DNA of 64,000 bases, taken from contig QRFJ01000377.1 of assembly GCA_006176705.1 (NCBI GenBank), forward strand, positions 788,051 through 852,050, written 5' to 3'. This DNA comes from Cocos nucifera (lineage: Eukaryota > Streptophyta > Magnoliopsida > Arecales > Arecaceae). The position numbers and the translations under genes were made by a program. This document shows, piece after piece, positions 34,460 to 45,500 of this stretch; positions within the stretch are counted from its first letter, which is position 1, and every line of letters starts with the position of its first letter. The notes beneath the pieces were generated by a model. The model was not told the DNA's origin. It saw nothing but the letters and a program-made list of their open reading frames with translations, and did not search any database.

Positions 34460-35334
34460 TAAGATGTTATCATATAATTACCTTACCCAGCAACCACTTG
34501 CTTCTTTCTCAGTTTATTTGGGTCCAGGGAGGCAATGTACAGAGGATAGTTCCTCTTCCAGTATCCCTGCTTCTTACAGAAGAAGCACTCTGCCTGGCTC
34601 TGGTCGAGCTTGCACTTCTTGATCCAACCATATGCAGTCGTCCTGGTGTTTGGCTGCATCTTCTTGTTCTTCTTCCCTTTCTTAAAGAGTCGATGACCAG
34701 AAGAAGACCCTCCCACTACATTCACCAACTCCTTATGGAGTTGGTGATCCTTCTCAAAGTTATGCAGCAACCCCAACAATCCATGGTAGTTGACTGCAGG
34801 CTTTGTCATTCTGAAATAAGTTAAGAAGGGGAGGAAGGACATAGATAAGGAATTAAGGATCGCATCCTTACCGAGCTACATGTGTAGGAGAAAGCCCAGC
34901 TTGCTAAGGTGCTTAATCATCTCGATCATGTACAATATATGATCAATGACTGAGGCCCCATCCCTCATCCAAGCATTGAAAATAGCATAACTTATTTTGT
35001 GCCTTTCAACGTCGTCAAGCGTGCCAAAGGAGTCATTCAATATTTGAAGCATCTCTTATGGTTGGGCATTTTCAAACCTATGACTGAACTCATCATTCAT
35101 TACTGCCAGCATTATACATCGAACGGTGGTGCGGTCATTGAGCTACTTCTGATAAGTATCTCAAACCACTCTCCTAGCATTTGGGGCTGGCTCCTCAGGT
35201 GCAGGATCCGTTATGACATAAAGGATCCACTCATGCTCCAAGATGATTCTCAACTTACGATACCAGCTATCATAGTTGGGTCTTATTAATTTGTCATTGT
35301 CTAACAATGACCAGAGTGACAGGTTAGTGGCCAT
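34460..35334 (-). pseudogene. gag: C4 gag
   Basis: Starts at the ATG at 35334 (MATNLSLWSLLDNDKL), chosen because the family N-terminus begins there and the preceding codons do not fit. The capsid-like region has SWYRKLRIILEHEWILYVIT and the frame then breaks near 35160. The last open piece, 34483-34842, holds a basic linker and the knuckle CFFCKKQGYWKRNY, in which the His and the last Cys of CX2CX4HX4C are both Tyr. A one-step transition explains each change. The protein would package element RNA, but the knuckle is disabled. Confidence 0.8.
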
Positions 35335-37040
35335 TTCTACATAATAAGGAAAACCAAACCTAATTAGTATATGTATCAATTATCCTAAAGACTTGGACTT
35401 TAGTCTAAAGATTTTCTCACTATTTTATACGAATTGATAGCCTCTACCTCCAATTCGAGAAATTACTTTAATTCTTTAGTAGGTACTAGAATCCACATAG
35501 ACTACACATGAGCCCAACTTTGGTTAGTCAACCCATGTGCACCTATGGGTAGGTTCAAAATCAATTGCTTCTCTAAACAATTTCTAGTAACATCAATTTT
35601 GCCTCGGAGACCTAATCAGTAGGATTTGGCCTCCACTAAAAAAGTTTAGTTAGGTCCAACCATTAACATGACCACATTTGGTCTTATCTAACCAATAAAT
35701 GATCAGGCCTAACTTTGGTCGGCCAACCTAACCACCATCAGAAAGACTTAACCAAATTATAATTTTATGAATGATAATTTCATTAGTTAATAAGCACTTG
35801 ACCTTTGGGCCTCTAGTGATTATCAAATTATTGAACCGATTATTACTCAACTTAATAGGAGACTATGATTTAGTTATCTGTATAACTATTTCATTTTTAA
35901 GGATCTAATAATTTTAGAGAATTTAGTTAACATATTTAAGAAAAGCAAGCTAATTTTGATCCTCTCTCTGACTTCACTATGTTAGATAAAAAAGGATATA
36001 ATCTAAGCTGGCATTAGGAGCACTTAAATCAGTCAGATTAATTTACCTAATTGACATGGGTGAGTCCGAATCACCAAGTGATCTAATCAAAATCTAACTC
36101 ACCAGGATGGCCAGGTAAGTGAGATCAGTGGAAGGGATATGCCATTAACTTGTCAAAGACCGAATCAGTACGAGTAGTTCCTAATTAAAAATCACCGATC
36201 AAACTACCAAACTTATCTTAGATACTATTCAGTTCATTAGTTTTAATTTGACCAACCTAGTAATTTCAGGTTCGACCACGTATCCATGAATCAAATTCAT
36301 TTGGTCCTCGTTAAAGGCATGGACTTAACCAACTACAACTATTGTAATTAAGTCTATAAAGTCTTTGACGTAATCTAAATTAATATTTAATTAGATTTGA
36401 TCAATTACTCTAATTTAGTCTACTATTTAACTAACCTTAGGACTAACCCAATTTATGGACCTAATTCAACTAACCCAATAACCCACATTTTATGATTAAT
36501 AACTTAGATTTAATTCATAATTTTAGACACTAAATCATTATACTTAATATTTAATTAAGTTTATGGGTTGTGGGTTAGGGTTCGATATTTTGAAAATATT
36601 TTTTAAATTTTTGAAAGTTTCTTTACAACTTAGTATTATTTATCAATTGAGTCGACTCATTTTAAAATTGAATCGGCTCAATTAACAAACAATACTAGTT
36701 GTAGGGTTTAATCTGAAACTATGTACACTACATAATACTAAATAATGAATCAAACTTTATCTAATTATGCATTTATGATCATAAATTAGATTAAAGCCTA
36801 ATATAATTAGATCATAAAAATATTAGATCAAATCTAAAATTTTATGATTAACAATATAGATCAGCAATGTACCAGGACAATCTTTTTACTATAGGGGGTA
36901 AACCCTATAGCAGGACAACCTACAGTCCATGGAATCTAGATTTTAATTTTTAAATCTAATTAATTATATTATTAGATTAATATTTAGATCAAATTTAAAT
37001 TATCAATCTAAAATATGCAAGCATATCTTGTTTAGCGAAC
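35335..37040 (-). other. C4 long untranslated leader
   Basis: 1.7 kb AT-rich sequence without ORF. The part 36050-36235 resembles 62128-62320 (C3) and 19398-19580 (C1). The rest is not obviously related to the leader of the other family. Confidence 0.6.
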
Positions 37041-37042
37041 TT

Positions 37043-37054
37043 GCTCTGATACCA
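37043..37054 (-). promoter_or_regulatory. C4 primer-binding site, initiator Met-tRNA
   Basis: The reverse complement reads TGGTATCAGAGC, two bases inside the 5' LTR at 37057. Confidence 0.9.
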
Positions 37055-37056
37055 TT

Positions 37057-39827
37057 TGAAGAAAATCACGTAGGGTTTAAGCATGCATTTTCGAAACTTT
37101 TTTGAATAAAATAGCAGCAAAAGTAAATATTAATCTAAAATTAATATTATGCATGCATTGATCATATCAAATAAACCCTACTCAAGATTTAAACATGCTA
37201 ATATGTGATAGAAAAATAAAATGTATTTGATCAGCAAATCGAATCTGCTGATCGATACGAGTTCAGAACTCAATACCTTTTCACAAGTAGCTGAACTCTA
37301 CGATCTGAATCCATCGAAAGGAGCTATAGTGTTATGCTATAGCCACACACTTGTTCAGCCTTTACGGATGGTCCACACAGAGCTCCTGATCCCGACCAGC
37401 TCCACCGGAGTGCTAGCTCCTCGTCGAGGTCTTCGACGGCTGATCACGATCGATCTGATCGATCATGTACTTTTTGATTTCTTAAATATTTTAAAAAATT
37501 AAAACATAAATACTGGAGGATGATGAAGAGGTGTTTCAAATTTGGTGACACTCCGATGCTCACAACACTTAATCTCTCCACTTGAACCCAAATTCCCAAA
37601 ATTAGGATTTCACTTGGCCCAAAAATCCTGACACACTAAAAATCCTATCATGCCCTCTATGTGTAGAGTTTTTCCATGAAAAAATTTTTTATGGAAAGAT
37701 GACTTTTAGGTCTATAAACCCTATTTAGATCATATCTAAAAATTGGGTATCCTTAGAGGTGAAAATCAGAAGAGAAGAGAGGCATGAGGAAAAAGTAAAG
37801 TGTTGCAGGACCCTACTCACCTTCATTCTGATATTTTTTTTTATCCAAAACTAATGCCCAATCACTCTAAAATTCTTACCACATAATGCTAACCCCTTCT
37901 TATGCATGTACAAAAATTCTCATAATTTATTGATGTGAATACCATGGGAAAAGGGCGTGGAAAAAGATAAGGGTCGAGTGGTTGGGAGGTTTTAACCACT
38001 CACTTGATTTCAAAAATCAAATGAGCCTCTTATCTTTATGCAATGCCTCCTCCCATGTGTTTAACATGCAGAAGGACTCTTCTTCTATGTGCACATATTT
38101 TTATTTCTCCAAAAATGTTCGACAAACAAAAGGGAGGGCGTGGGAAGCAGATAAAGTTGGATTGGTTCCAACCTCCAACAAATAGAGTTGAATTCAAAAC
38201 TCAACTTACTTTGAACCAGGCAACCCTTGGACCAAGTCAAAAGAAGATAAGAGAGGAGGTGAAAAAACCTTTTAGGTGAGAGAAAAGTTACATACAAAAA
38301 ATTTTGGGCATGGAACAAGAGTGAAAAAGTCAAAAATGGTGGGCGCATGGGAGAGTTTGAATTGAAACTTTATTTGACTTGGTCCTAATTGGTTTCAACC
38401 AAACCAATTAATCTAGATCCAATTAGACTAGGTTAAATAAAATCAAATTAGGCTTAGCCTAATCTAAAAAATTTCTATCAAATTAAAAATTAATTAGGTT
38501 CAGGTCCTGATCAAATTAGGGTCAAAACTTCCATAGCGATTAGGTTATCTCATGACTTGATCGGGTCAAACCCAATTGAATCAAATTCAATCAAACTTGA
38601 TCGAATCCTCATTGCTCAATCAAATTAAGCTAATCAGTAATTGAATTGCTAATTAATCCTTCAAAAATATCTAAATCTAAATTGGATGGATTACCGAACA
38701 ATAGAGTCTCATCAACATAAAACTCTTGAAGAGTCCAAATCTAGTGGGACTCTTGAACCCAGTGTCCCAAATGAATGAAACTCATGATCTTAGAGTTCCA
38801 GACTAGTGGGACTCCTGATCAGAGAGTCCTAGATGAGTAGGACTCAGAGTCTCAGTCCAGTGGGACTTGACCACAGTGTCCTAGGTCATCAAGACTCATG
38901 ATCAGCCATCAAATCAGGTAGGAATTTCTTATCTGTATAACCCATAGGTTTGAATCCTAGGCTGGTAGCATAGGAACTAATTTTCTATATCAATCGATGT
39001 GACCATCTAATAATGGTATCCAACGTTCGGATAGGTTAAAAAGTCGAATGCAACAATGACGAACTTGTGAAATATAGTTACCATATAATTCATCCTTTTG
39101 ATCATGATGCTCAAAAGGATGATCTAGAGTTTACTTCAATCCTATAATTTATCCACATTGTATTTTAAAATTTAGCATCCATCATATGGACTACCCCGAC
39201 CGAGGATTTGCTAAATTGAAATACAGCGATGCACTTGCTCCAACACTTGAAGGGATCAATCCCATCTTGACTCACACACCAACAAGCTAAGTACTTGACT
39301 ACACCCAGTAGCCTTCCATTACTGAATTAGAAATTTAGATAATCCGGTACTTAAGTACAGTGAGTTGCTTGCAAGTCACCATGGTGGTCTTAGGTCTAAG
39401 GGACACTTATATCCATATTCTTTGGGACTAATCTTGATAGAAGAAAATCTCCAGAGTTGGTCACGTTCGGTGCAGATGTACCCATACATCTCACTTGCAT
39501 GTCATGTCAGTATCTCAACACTCCTTGGTTATGAGGACAACCAATCTATATAGCACCCAATGATCTATACTCGATAAACGTTGTCATCCTAAATAACAAC
39601 ATTTCTTTTGATCATGAATAATTTAAGAACTAAATGACAAATCCTCTTTTATCAAATCTAGATAGTTTTAAGGACTTCATCACAACACAGGATTTTATTA
39701 GAAAATAATAGAATTTATGATAAAAAATATCAAAATAATTTTTATTATTTGATAATTCATATACAAGTATAATAAGTAGTACAACCATCAATAGGCTGAC
39801 GATTAGCTTCGGAACATATTTCCAACA
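37057..39827 (-). repeat. C4 5' LTR
   Basis: 2771 bp, TG...CA ends, collinear with 28562-31366. One 31-bp unit is missing relative to the other LTR, and there are many transitions. GTGTC follows. Confidence 0.9.
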
Positions 39828-40851
39828 GTGTCAACCTCAGCAGCTAAGGCAACTTCGATGCCGACGATGACCTCGGGCGCAATGGCAGTGGAGGTAGGGA
39901 CCGCGGAGCTGGAATCACCAACCTTCATCCTCTTCAAGCTATCGCTTGATGCCTTTCCTTTCCTCTTCTTAGTGTAAAGTCCTTTGGTAAGCATTTCGAT
40001 GGCTTTGGTATTCATTTCTACAATAGAAAAAGAAGTACGGTCAGTGGCAATACACGTGTAAAATCGTATGAATTTGAAAAGCAAAAGATGTACCAACGAG
40101 GTCAAGAGGACTCAGACCCAGGTTGAACTAGGTTTGTTCTTTCAGAAGAACAGGAAGGAAAGAAGTTTGATATGCTTTGAGTTTATTGAAGGAATCAAGA
40201 TCGGCTCCGTCTAAGCTAGGAGCTCGGCGAACTGACTCCCTAATATAACCCCAAGGAGAGAGATCTAAGAGAAGGATCGGACAATATACAAAAAAATACT
40301 TTTTCTTCCAATTATAAATGGAAGAAGGGGCACCTTTTAATAATCCCTTTTTGCCGAACTGAAGGAAAGTACTACCAGTCCTTCATGGAAGGATGGTGCT
40401 TGAAGGTGTAGAAATTTCTAAAGAGCGATATTATCGACTGGTCCTCGATCAGTTGATAAAGGAAAAGAAAATCAATGACAAACCGAAAGGAGTTCGGCAC
40501 GACAGATGCAAAAGAGATGTTTAAAAATTGAAAGAGGGCAACTACAAAAGAGGGTAGTGGGAGCCTAAGCCCGGCATGCAAAGTTTCTAATTACACACAA
40601 AATTGATCGATCAGAGGAGAGCTGACTTGATCATCGGAGCTAGGGAGTTCAAGATTGTATTCTTGGGGGATTCCATATCAGATTCGGATTAGAGAAAGAT
40701 TGTTCGAAGTAAGAACAGATGAGATGGTATCTAGAATGAAGGACGAGTGGGACATGTTCCTAGGATCTACCTCGGTCTAGAGTGTGGGATCAAGGAAGGT
40801 CAGTCTAGGTGAGCCTCAAGAATTGACGGAGTGGGAGGTTTTGGAAGACAT
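39828..40851 (-). pseudogene. Antisense ORF of Tat element, N-terminal exon(s)
   Basis: Read leftward from an ATG at 40851 (MSSKTSHSVNS), the first Met in the frame of the conserved blocks. The recognisable domain is at 40372-40581 (HAGLRLPLPSFVVALFQFLN, FRFVIDFLFLYQ, SIISLFRNFYTFKHHPSMKD). It resembles the domain catalogued in plant genomes as a putative gypsy-type transposase (Transposase_28), abundant in Tat-related antisense ORFs. A 76-bp intron (40018-40093) leads to NTKAIEMLTKGLYTKKRKGK and a Ser/Ala linker (39833-40016), where C4 is inserted. Several stops are present (for example near 40815 and 40365). Despite the domain name, no transposase activity is known to me. Confidence 0.65.
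40018..40093 (-). other. Probable intron in antisense ORF
   Basis: On the minus strand: donor TTG|GTACATC at 40093, pyrimidine-rich end CTTCTTTTTCTATTGTAG at 40018, then coding text with MNTKAIEML. GT-AG ends, 76 bp, AT-rich, between two coding blocks. Confidence 0.6.
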
Positions 40852-40859
40852 TCGGATCG

Positions 40860-41472
40860 AAATAAAACTTAAAAAAAACTTTCAAAAATAAGAAAAAATG
40901 CAGGGCAAATGTTGCTACCAAAAAATCGAGAGAGTAAGAAGCTAGAAAGAAAAAGCATAAATAACCTAAGAGAAGAAATTAGAAATTGATCTAAGCTATC
41001 TGGGAAGAAAGAAAGGACGATGGATGGGATGAGAACCAGTCGAAAGGGTGTTCGGAGCTCGGAAAGGTGAGGAAGGAGGCTAAGACCCTTGGGAAAAAGA
41101 CGAACGGAGATTGAAGGAAGGAGAAGACTCAAGCAAGAATGGGTTCCGAAGGAGAGGAGAAGGCCCTAAATAGTCGGAGGTAATCTGAGGCAGTTATGAT
41201 TATAGATTAACTTTGGTCGGTTAGCATGCACCATATGTCCCACTCATCATGACAAAGGAGTGGCAATGGGCGGAGTCTTTATGGCACTGTACCTGGGGTA
41301 GGGTTCTGATGGAAGATTTGAAGGACCATCTTTTCGAACTCATTTCAGAGTTAGAAAGCTTTGGTGCCAGTGTGGTAAACACCAAAATGTTTCATCCTGA
41401 CAAGCACAAAAATTCGAGACCGAACTTCGACAGTCGCCTTTTTCCTCCTTTCCTTCGAATTTCGAACTCAAA
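40860..41472 (+). other. G1 3' region between antisense ORF and polypurine tract
   Basis: No coding feature I can support. On the minus strand a promoter and 5' leader for the antisense ORF would be expected in this stretch. Confidence 0.4.
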
Positions 41473-41486
41473 AGTAGGAGGACTAT
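41473..41486 (+). promoter_or_regulatory. G1 polypurine tract
   Basis: AAGTAGGAGGACTAT directly before TGTTAGGGATAAA. Purine-rich, as expected ahead of the 3' LTR of a Tat element. Confidence 0.6.
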
Positions 41487-41589
41487 TGTTAGGGATAAAT
41501 TCTGCTCCCACCGAAGTCCAGTCTGATGCTTAGCCTGATGTGACTGGTAATCGCAGAAGAGTTTCAATCATGAATTCTTTCTCTTGGGA

Positions 41590-41780
41590 CCTCTCCAGCA
41601 GCCAAGTTTCTTCCGAACCTCTCTAATAGCTGAACTCCTTTCGGACCTCTCCAGCACCAGACCTCTCCAGCAGTCGAACTCCTTCCGGACCTCTCTAGCA
41701 GTCGAACTTCTTTCAGACCTCTCCAACAGTCGAGCCCCTTCCGGACTTCTCTAGTAGCCAAACTCCATCCAAAACTTCAC
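41590..41780 (+). repeat. Short tandem repeat in G1 LTR U3
   Basis: About six imperfect units of roughly 30 bp built on CGGACCTCTCCAGCAGTCGAA. The minus strand gives a repetitive Leu-Glu-Arg/Gly-Glu-Val reading that is not a real protein. Confidence 0.65.
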
Positions 41781-42285
41781 CTTCAGCCGGATCCCTCCAT
41801 CGGACAAATTTTTCTTTAGATCTTTCCTCCCGTGGATCTACATGCAAATTTCTCCAGCAGATCTACTTTCAGATCCTCCCAGTGGATCCACATTCGGACA
41901 TCTCTGAGAAACTTCTTTCAAAGATTCCTCCAGTCGTAGGACTCCCAAACCCTTTTTGGCCGAACTTCTGGCAGTCACCCAAAAAGGTCTCCCTTCGAAT
42001 CTGGCTCCATACACAATATGAATCAACTCACACACAAACTACCTTAAAGGAGTCCGAACTCCTCTGGGATTGATATAACTCAAATTTCTTCACCAACCGA
42101 CATCTACTCCATCCGAAATTCAACTATTAAATCTCAATAGATTGGCAAGTCATGACAACGGACACCACTCTCGACTGGTAAGTTGCGACAACAGACACCA
42201 TCCTCTGTAACAAACTTTGCGTGGCCTGAATAGCCCACTATCAGATGGTTATGGTTGTCGCTATCAGTTTGTTACAGGCTCCGTC

Positions 42286-42295
42286 TATAAAAAGG
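42286..42295 (+). promoter_or_regulatory. G1 LTR TATA box
   Basis: TATAAAAAGG about 800 bp into the LTR, followed by a CT-rich initiator-like region. Confidence 0.55.
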
Positions 42296-42529
42296 ATCCT
42301 CCAGATACATTTTAGCTAGACTCTCTTCTTCTTCCTAAAATTCTGCAACTTTCTTGACTGTGCACTCCATTTTTATTGGCCGAAAGAGCTGACTTGATCA
42401 TCAAAGAGTCTTGCCAGAGCCACCACCCCAAGCTTTGGGTGAAACAGGTTTTGTAGGTCACTGACGGTGACCTCATCTTCTCCGACTCCAGCACTTCTCT
42501 GACGATAATTAGATTTTGCACAAATACTC

Positions 42530-43247
42530 AGGATGACTTTGAGTTAGCTATCAACACTCAAGCAGTGCATCCATATTGTATCTCAAAATTTATAAATCCT
42601 ATGACTCCTCATGAGGATTATCCAGATCTAGATTTTGCTAAATTGAAACATGGTGAGACATTCACTTCTAAAATTAATCAGGAGTGATCAATTCTATCTT
42701 GACTCATACACCAACTCTATAAATACTTGACTATATTCAAAAATCTTTTATAACTGTATTAGAAATATAGATATTTCGGTATCAAAATATAGTGAGTTGC
42801 TTGCAAGTCACCATAGTGATCTTAGGTCGAAGGAATACTTATATTTATTGGCCTTTGCTAACTACTCTTGACAGTAGAGTGATACATTGGTTACGTTCAA
42901 TGCACATGTACTCCTACATCTCAGCTTGATGTCATACCAGTGTCTCCACATCACTTGGTTATGAGGACAACCAATGCATATGACATACAGCCATACATAC
43001 TCGATAAGTTATCATCCTAATTAAAAACTTATCATTTGGTCATAAATAATTTTAAGAACCATCCGATAAATTTTTCTTTATCGATTAATTATGGTTCTAA
43101 GGACTTCATCCTAACATAGGAGTACATTTAAGGAAGATAGATAATTTATGATGAATAAGCCAAATAACTATTATTATTTGATAATTTATATATAAATTAT
43201 AATCATCTATAATTTAAATGATTGGCTTTAGGATGCATTTTCTAACA
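42530..43247 (-). repeat. Truncated LTR related to C4
   Basis: Resembles the right part of the C4 LTRs (compare 30640-31366): shared GATTTTGCTAAATTGAAA, GTGAGTTGCTTGCAAGTCAC, GGTTATGAGGACAACCAA and the end TTTTCTAACA at 43247. Only about 0.7 of 2.8 kb is present, and the left side is missing with no duplication visible, so it is a truncated relic and not a clean solo LTR. Confidence 0.65.
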
Positions 43248-44150
43248 CTGCCAATCCTCCATCAGCCGCCAACTTTTTGTTAACTACCACTCTTGATAAT
43301 AGCCAATCTTCTTCTAATTGCTGACCTCACTTGGTCCACTAACCTCACTCTAGCAACTGACCTCATCTCGACTGTTGACCTCTTGTTAGTCATTAATACC
43401 ACTCTAGTTATCAATCCCACTAATTAACAACCTCTCCATTAGTGTTCGATCTTAGCTACCAACTCCGTATGATCCATCCAAGCTACCGACTGATCCGAGA
43501 CTTCAGTCTGACTCGATCCGACGTCGATGCTAGTCTACCCAAAGGCACTTGAACCAACCTTATCTAGCATAATAGGAAATATTGACTTTCAGCACCCACA
43601 TGGATCTTCAAATCCTGTGATCACTAGGGATCACTGATGACAAGTAGATAAAGAAGAAGATGACAAACACATCTCACTAGATAAGGCTAGAGATAATGGG
43701 TGTATCACGTTCAATCAGGCAAGGCTAACCACCTTTTCAATGACATTTCTGACAAGATATAACAAATATACCTTCCCACATAAAGCAAAAGACAAAGGGC
43801 GTACCTCGCCAAATAAGTCAAAGCTAATCATCTAAATCTCCTTTCTTCTCATAGCTCTTTAGTTTCTGCCTATAAATAAAGACCCACAGGGAACCCCCAA
43901 GGTACAAAAATACCTATTTCCCAAAACACTCACTCTTTCTCACCTATTCTATACTTCTGACTTGAGTGTCAGAGGGTCCCTCCTTAAGCCAACTCTAGTT
44001 TGGGGACTTATTTTTCTGGTCCCATTACTATTGTCTTGCCATTGCTGATTTGCCGTCATTGACCATCTCTAGCCAATCTGATCTAAGATAGATTTTTGCA
44101 GTAATAAATAAAATTGGTCATACTTTTATTAAACAAATTTAGATTCTAAA
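43248..44150 (+). repeat. Probable gypsy LTR fragment
   Basis: Contains loosely periodic GCTGACCTCAC-like repeats (43300-43480), a TATA box (CCTATAAATAAAG, 43871) and a downstream segment with CTTGAGTGTCAGAGGGTCC. This layout is typical of R/U5 of plant gypsy LTRs. Ends are not defined. It could be a separate element or the displaced remainder of an LTR like that of G1. Confidence 0.4.
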
Positions 44151-45110
44151 AGAAACCAAGCGCACTAGCTCCTATAGATCCAAGAAAGATTTGGTACCAA
44201 AATCTAGAAAATAATCATTTTGCAAGTATGCCAAGCATCCAATGCTTTGAAAGGAGTAATTTCTTAAAAAATAGATGCTTAGGACTCAAAATGGATGGTG
44301 ATGATGTTTGATAAAAGCTAAACCTTTTGACATTATACTATCATTGGTTGCTAAATTTATTATGCTTAGTTGATTGATTTTGATGCTCTATTAATATTTG
44401 TGCATGCATATTGTAGTGATTTTATTCTTTGCCTTGAATGTTTTGATGTATTGTTCATTATAAGCATATGTTTTATCATAAATCTACATGTTCTCTTAAT
44501 TATTTATATCAAGATATTTTGATTGGTAACTATATAAGAAAGTTGAATCAAATCAAGCTTGACTGAGAAATTATTTGTATGTAAATCTTATAAATTGAAT
44601 TTTGACATTCTCATAAGATACCTAATTATTGAAATTTCTCAACAATCGCATCATCTAAAAACTTCAAGATAAGACATTTATTCATAAAAGATCATGTGCA
44701 AGATATTGTTGTTGATTTGCATAATAAATCATTGCATTTGATAGTTTTTAGTTAATTTGATCTTTAGGGCTTTGTTAATCCCTCTTAGTTGAGCCTTACC
44801 AATAAAGCCCTTATCTAGTTCTCTCTTGAATTAATCATATTTGAATTGATTGATTCTTGATCCCCCACTTGATTCATTTATTCTGATATCATTTTTGATC
44901 ATTGATTTGATTTGCCTTTGATTCTATTTGAGCCAATTTTTCTTGGATCAAAACTTCTTGAACTATTTTCTATATTGAGGAGTCAACTTTTGGACCTGGG
45001 GAGTCAACTTATGATTTCTAAGGCAAAAATAATTCAGTGAAGAGCTGGCCCCTAGTTTTATTGGAGTCGACCCCTCTTTAGGAGCTGGCTTGTGTTTAAA
45101 AGGAGTCGAC
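44151..45110. other. AT-rich unassigned sequence
   Basis: No ORF or motif that I can assign. Near its right end (44978-45113) GGAGTC(A/G)AC recurs four times and GGAGCTGGC-like words twice. Confidence 0.4.
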
Positions 45111-45114
45111 CCCT

Positions 45115-45500
45115 ATGTCGAGGATAGATTTTTCAATCCAAGATGATCCAAAGCTCTGTCATTTCCTTCCCTTCTCTTTCGAGCCAAAATCCCATTCAAA
45201 CTTCTCTCCCACCAAAAATCCGACCTTTCATTTTCATTTCCATCTTATTCATGTGGTTTTTGGTCTACAATGGCACTCTGGAAGCAACTCGCCCAAAGAA
45301 AGATGAAGTCCCATGTGAAAATTTCAAGACCTTGGGCTTCTCCAAGTGTTTCTCTAATGGAAGAAAGAAGGACAAAGCTCTAGAATGATCATGGACCATC
45401 TTCCATGACTTAGATTGCCCCCTCTTAAGTTTCCTTGGCTCCTTCTCCTCAGCCTCCACAACCAACCACATCTACGACCCCTTTACCTTCTTGGATTGTG
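45115..45500 (+). pseudogene. N-terminal part of a decayed transposon-associated ORF
   Basis: Two overlapping frames carry pieces of one old coding sequence. The clearest is PCENFKTLGFSKCFSNGRKK (near 45310-45370), which resembles the N-terminal region of a repetitive plant ORF often called plant transposon protein. Many stops follow, and the sequence is then cut by C2 at 45922. The C-terminal part lies beyond C2 at 53190-53930. The role of this family is unknown. It is usually found as an extra ORF of retroelements. Confidence 0.4.

Larger units (their letters stand above)
28562..39827 (-). mobile_element. C4: Ty1/copia element of a second Angela-like family, full length, minus strand
   Basis: 11.3 kb with LTRs 28562-31366 and 37057-39827, an initiator-Met primer site beside the right LTR and a purine tract beside the left one. 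In element sense LTRs start TGTT and end CTTCA. The LTR sequence is unrelated to that of C1-C3 except at the tips, but gag-pol, the leader block and the primer site are similar. It is inserted in the antisense ORF of G1. Stops and frameshifts are frequent, and the protease and zinc-knuckle active residues are mutated. Confidence 0.9.
1..42525 (+). mobile_element. G1: Ty3/gypsy Tat-lineage element, 5' truncated by window, split by three insertions
   Basis: Coding order on the + strand is gag, protease, RT, RNase H, a second archaeal-type RNase H, integrase, then a long 3' region with tandem repeats and an antisense ORF, then polypurine tract and LTR. Dual RNase H and an antisense ORF between pol and the 3' LTR are hallmarks of the plant Tat group. 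G1 pieces are 1-1494, 12376-12594, 22919-28561 and 39828-42525. The rest is inserted G2, C1 and C4. Reading resumes across each junction at the expected point of the conserved polyprotein, and the junctions carry 5-bp target-site duplications. The 5' LTR lies outside the window. The 3' LTR right end is not clear, so the end coordinate is approximate. All coding parts carry stops and frameshifts. Confidence 0.85.
41487..42525 (+). repeat. G1 3' LTR (right end uncertain)
   Basis: Begins TGTTAGGGATAAATTC right after the purine tract. Contains a tandem CT-rich tract (41590-41780), a TATA box (42286) and downstream R/U5-like sequence ending in GTCACTGACGGTGACCTCA near 42460. The right end is obscured by a copia LTR fragment that begins about 42530. 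Confidence 0.6.

Noticed and set aside
41564..41761. Minus-strand repetitive 65-codon frame
   Set aside because: It is the shadow of the CT-rich tandem repeat in the G1 LTR.
42530..43247. Clean solo LTR of the C4 family
   Set aside because: Only 0.7 of about 2.8 kb is present, and no 5-bp duplication brackets it.
43248..44150. Second 3' LTR of G1 or a solo LTR
   Set aside because: No matching partner or target-site duplication could be found, so it is listed only as a fragment.
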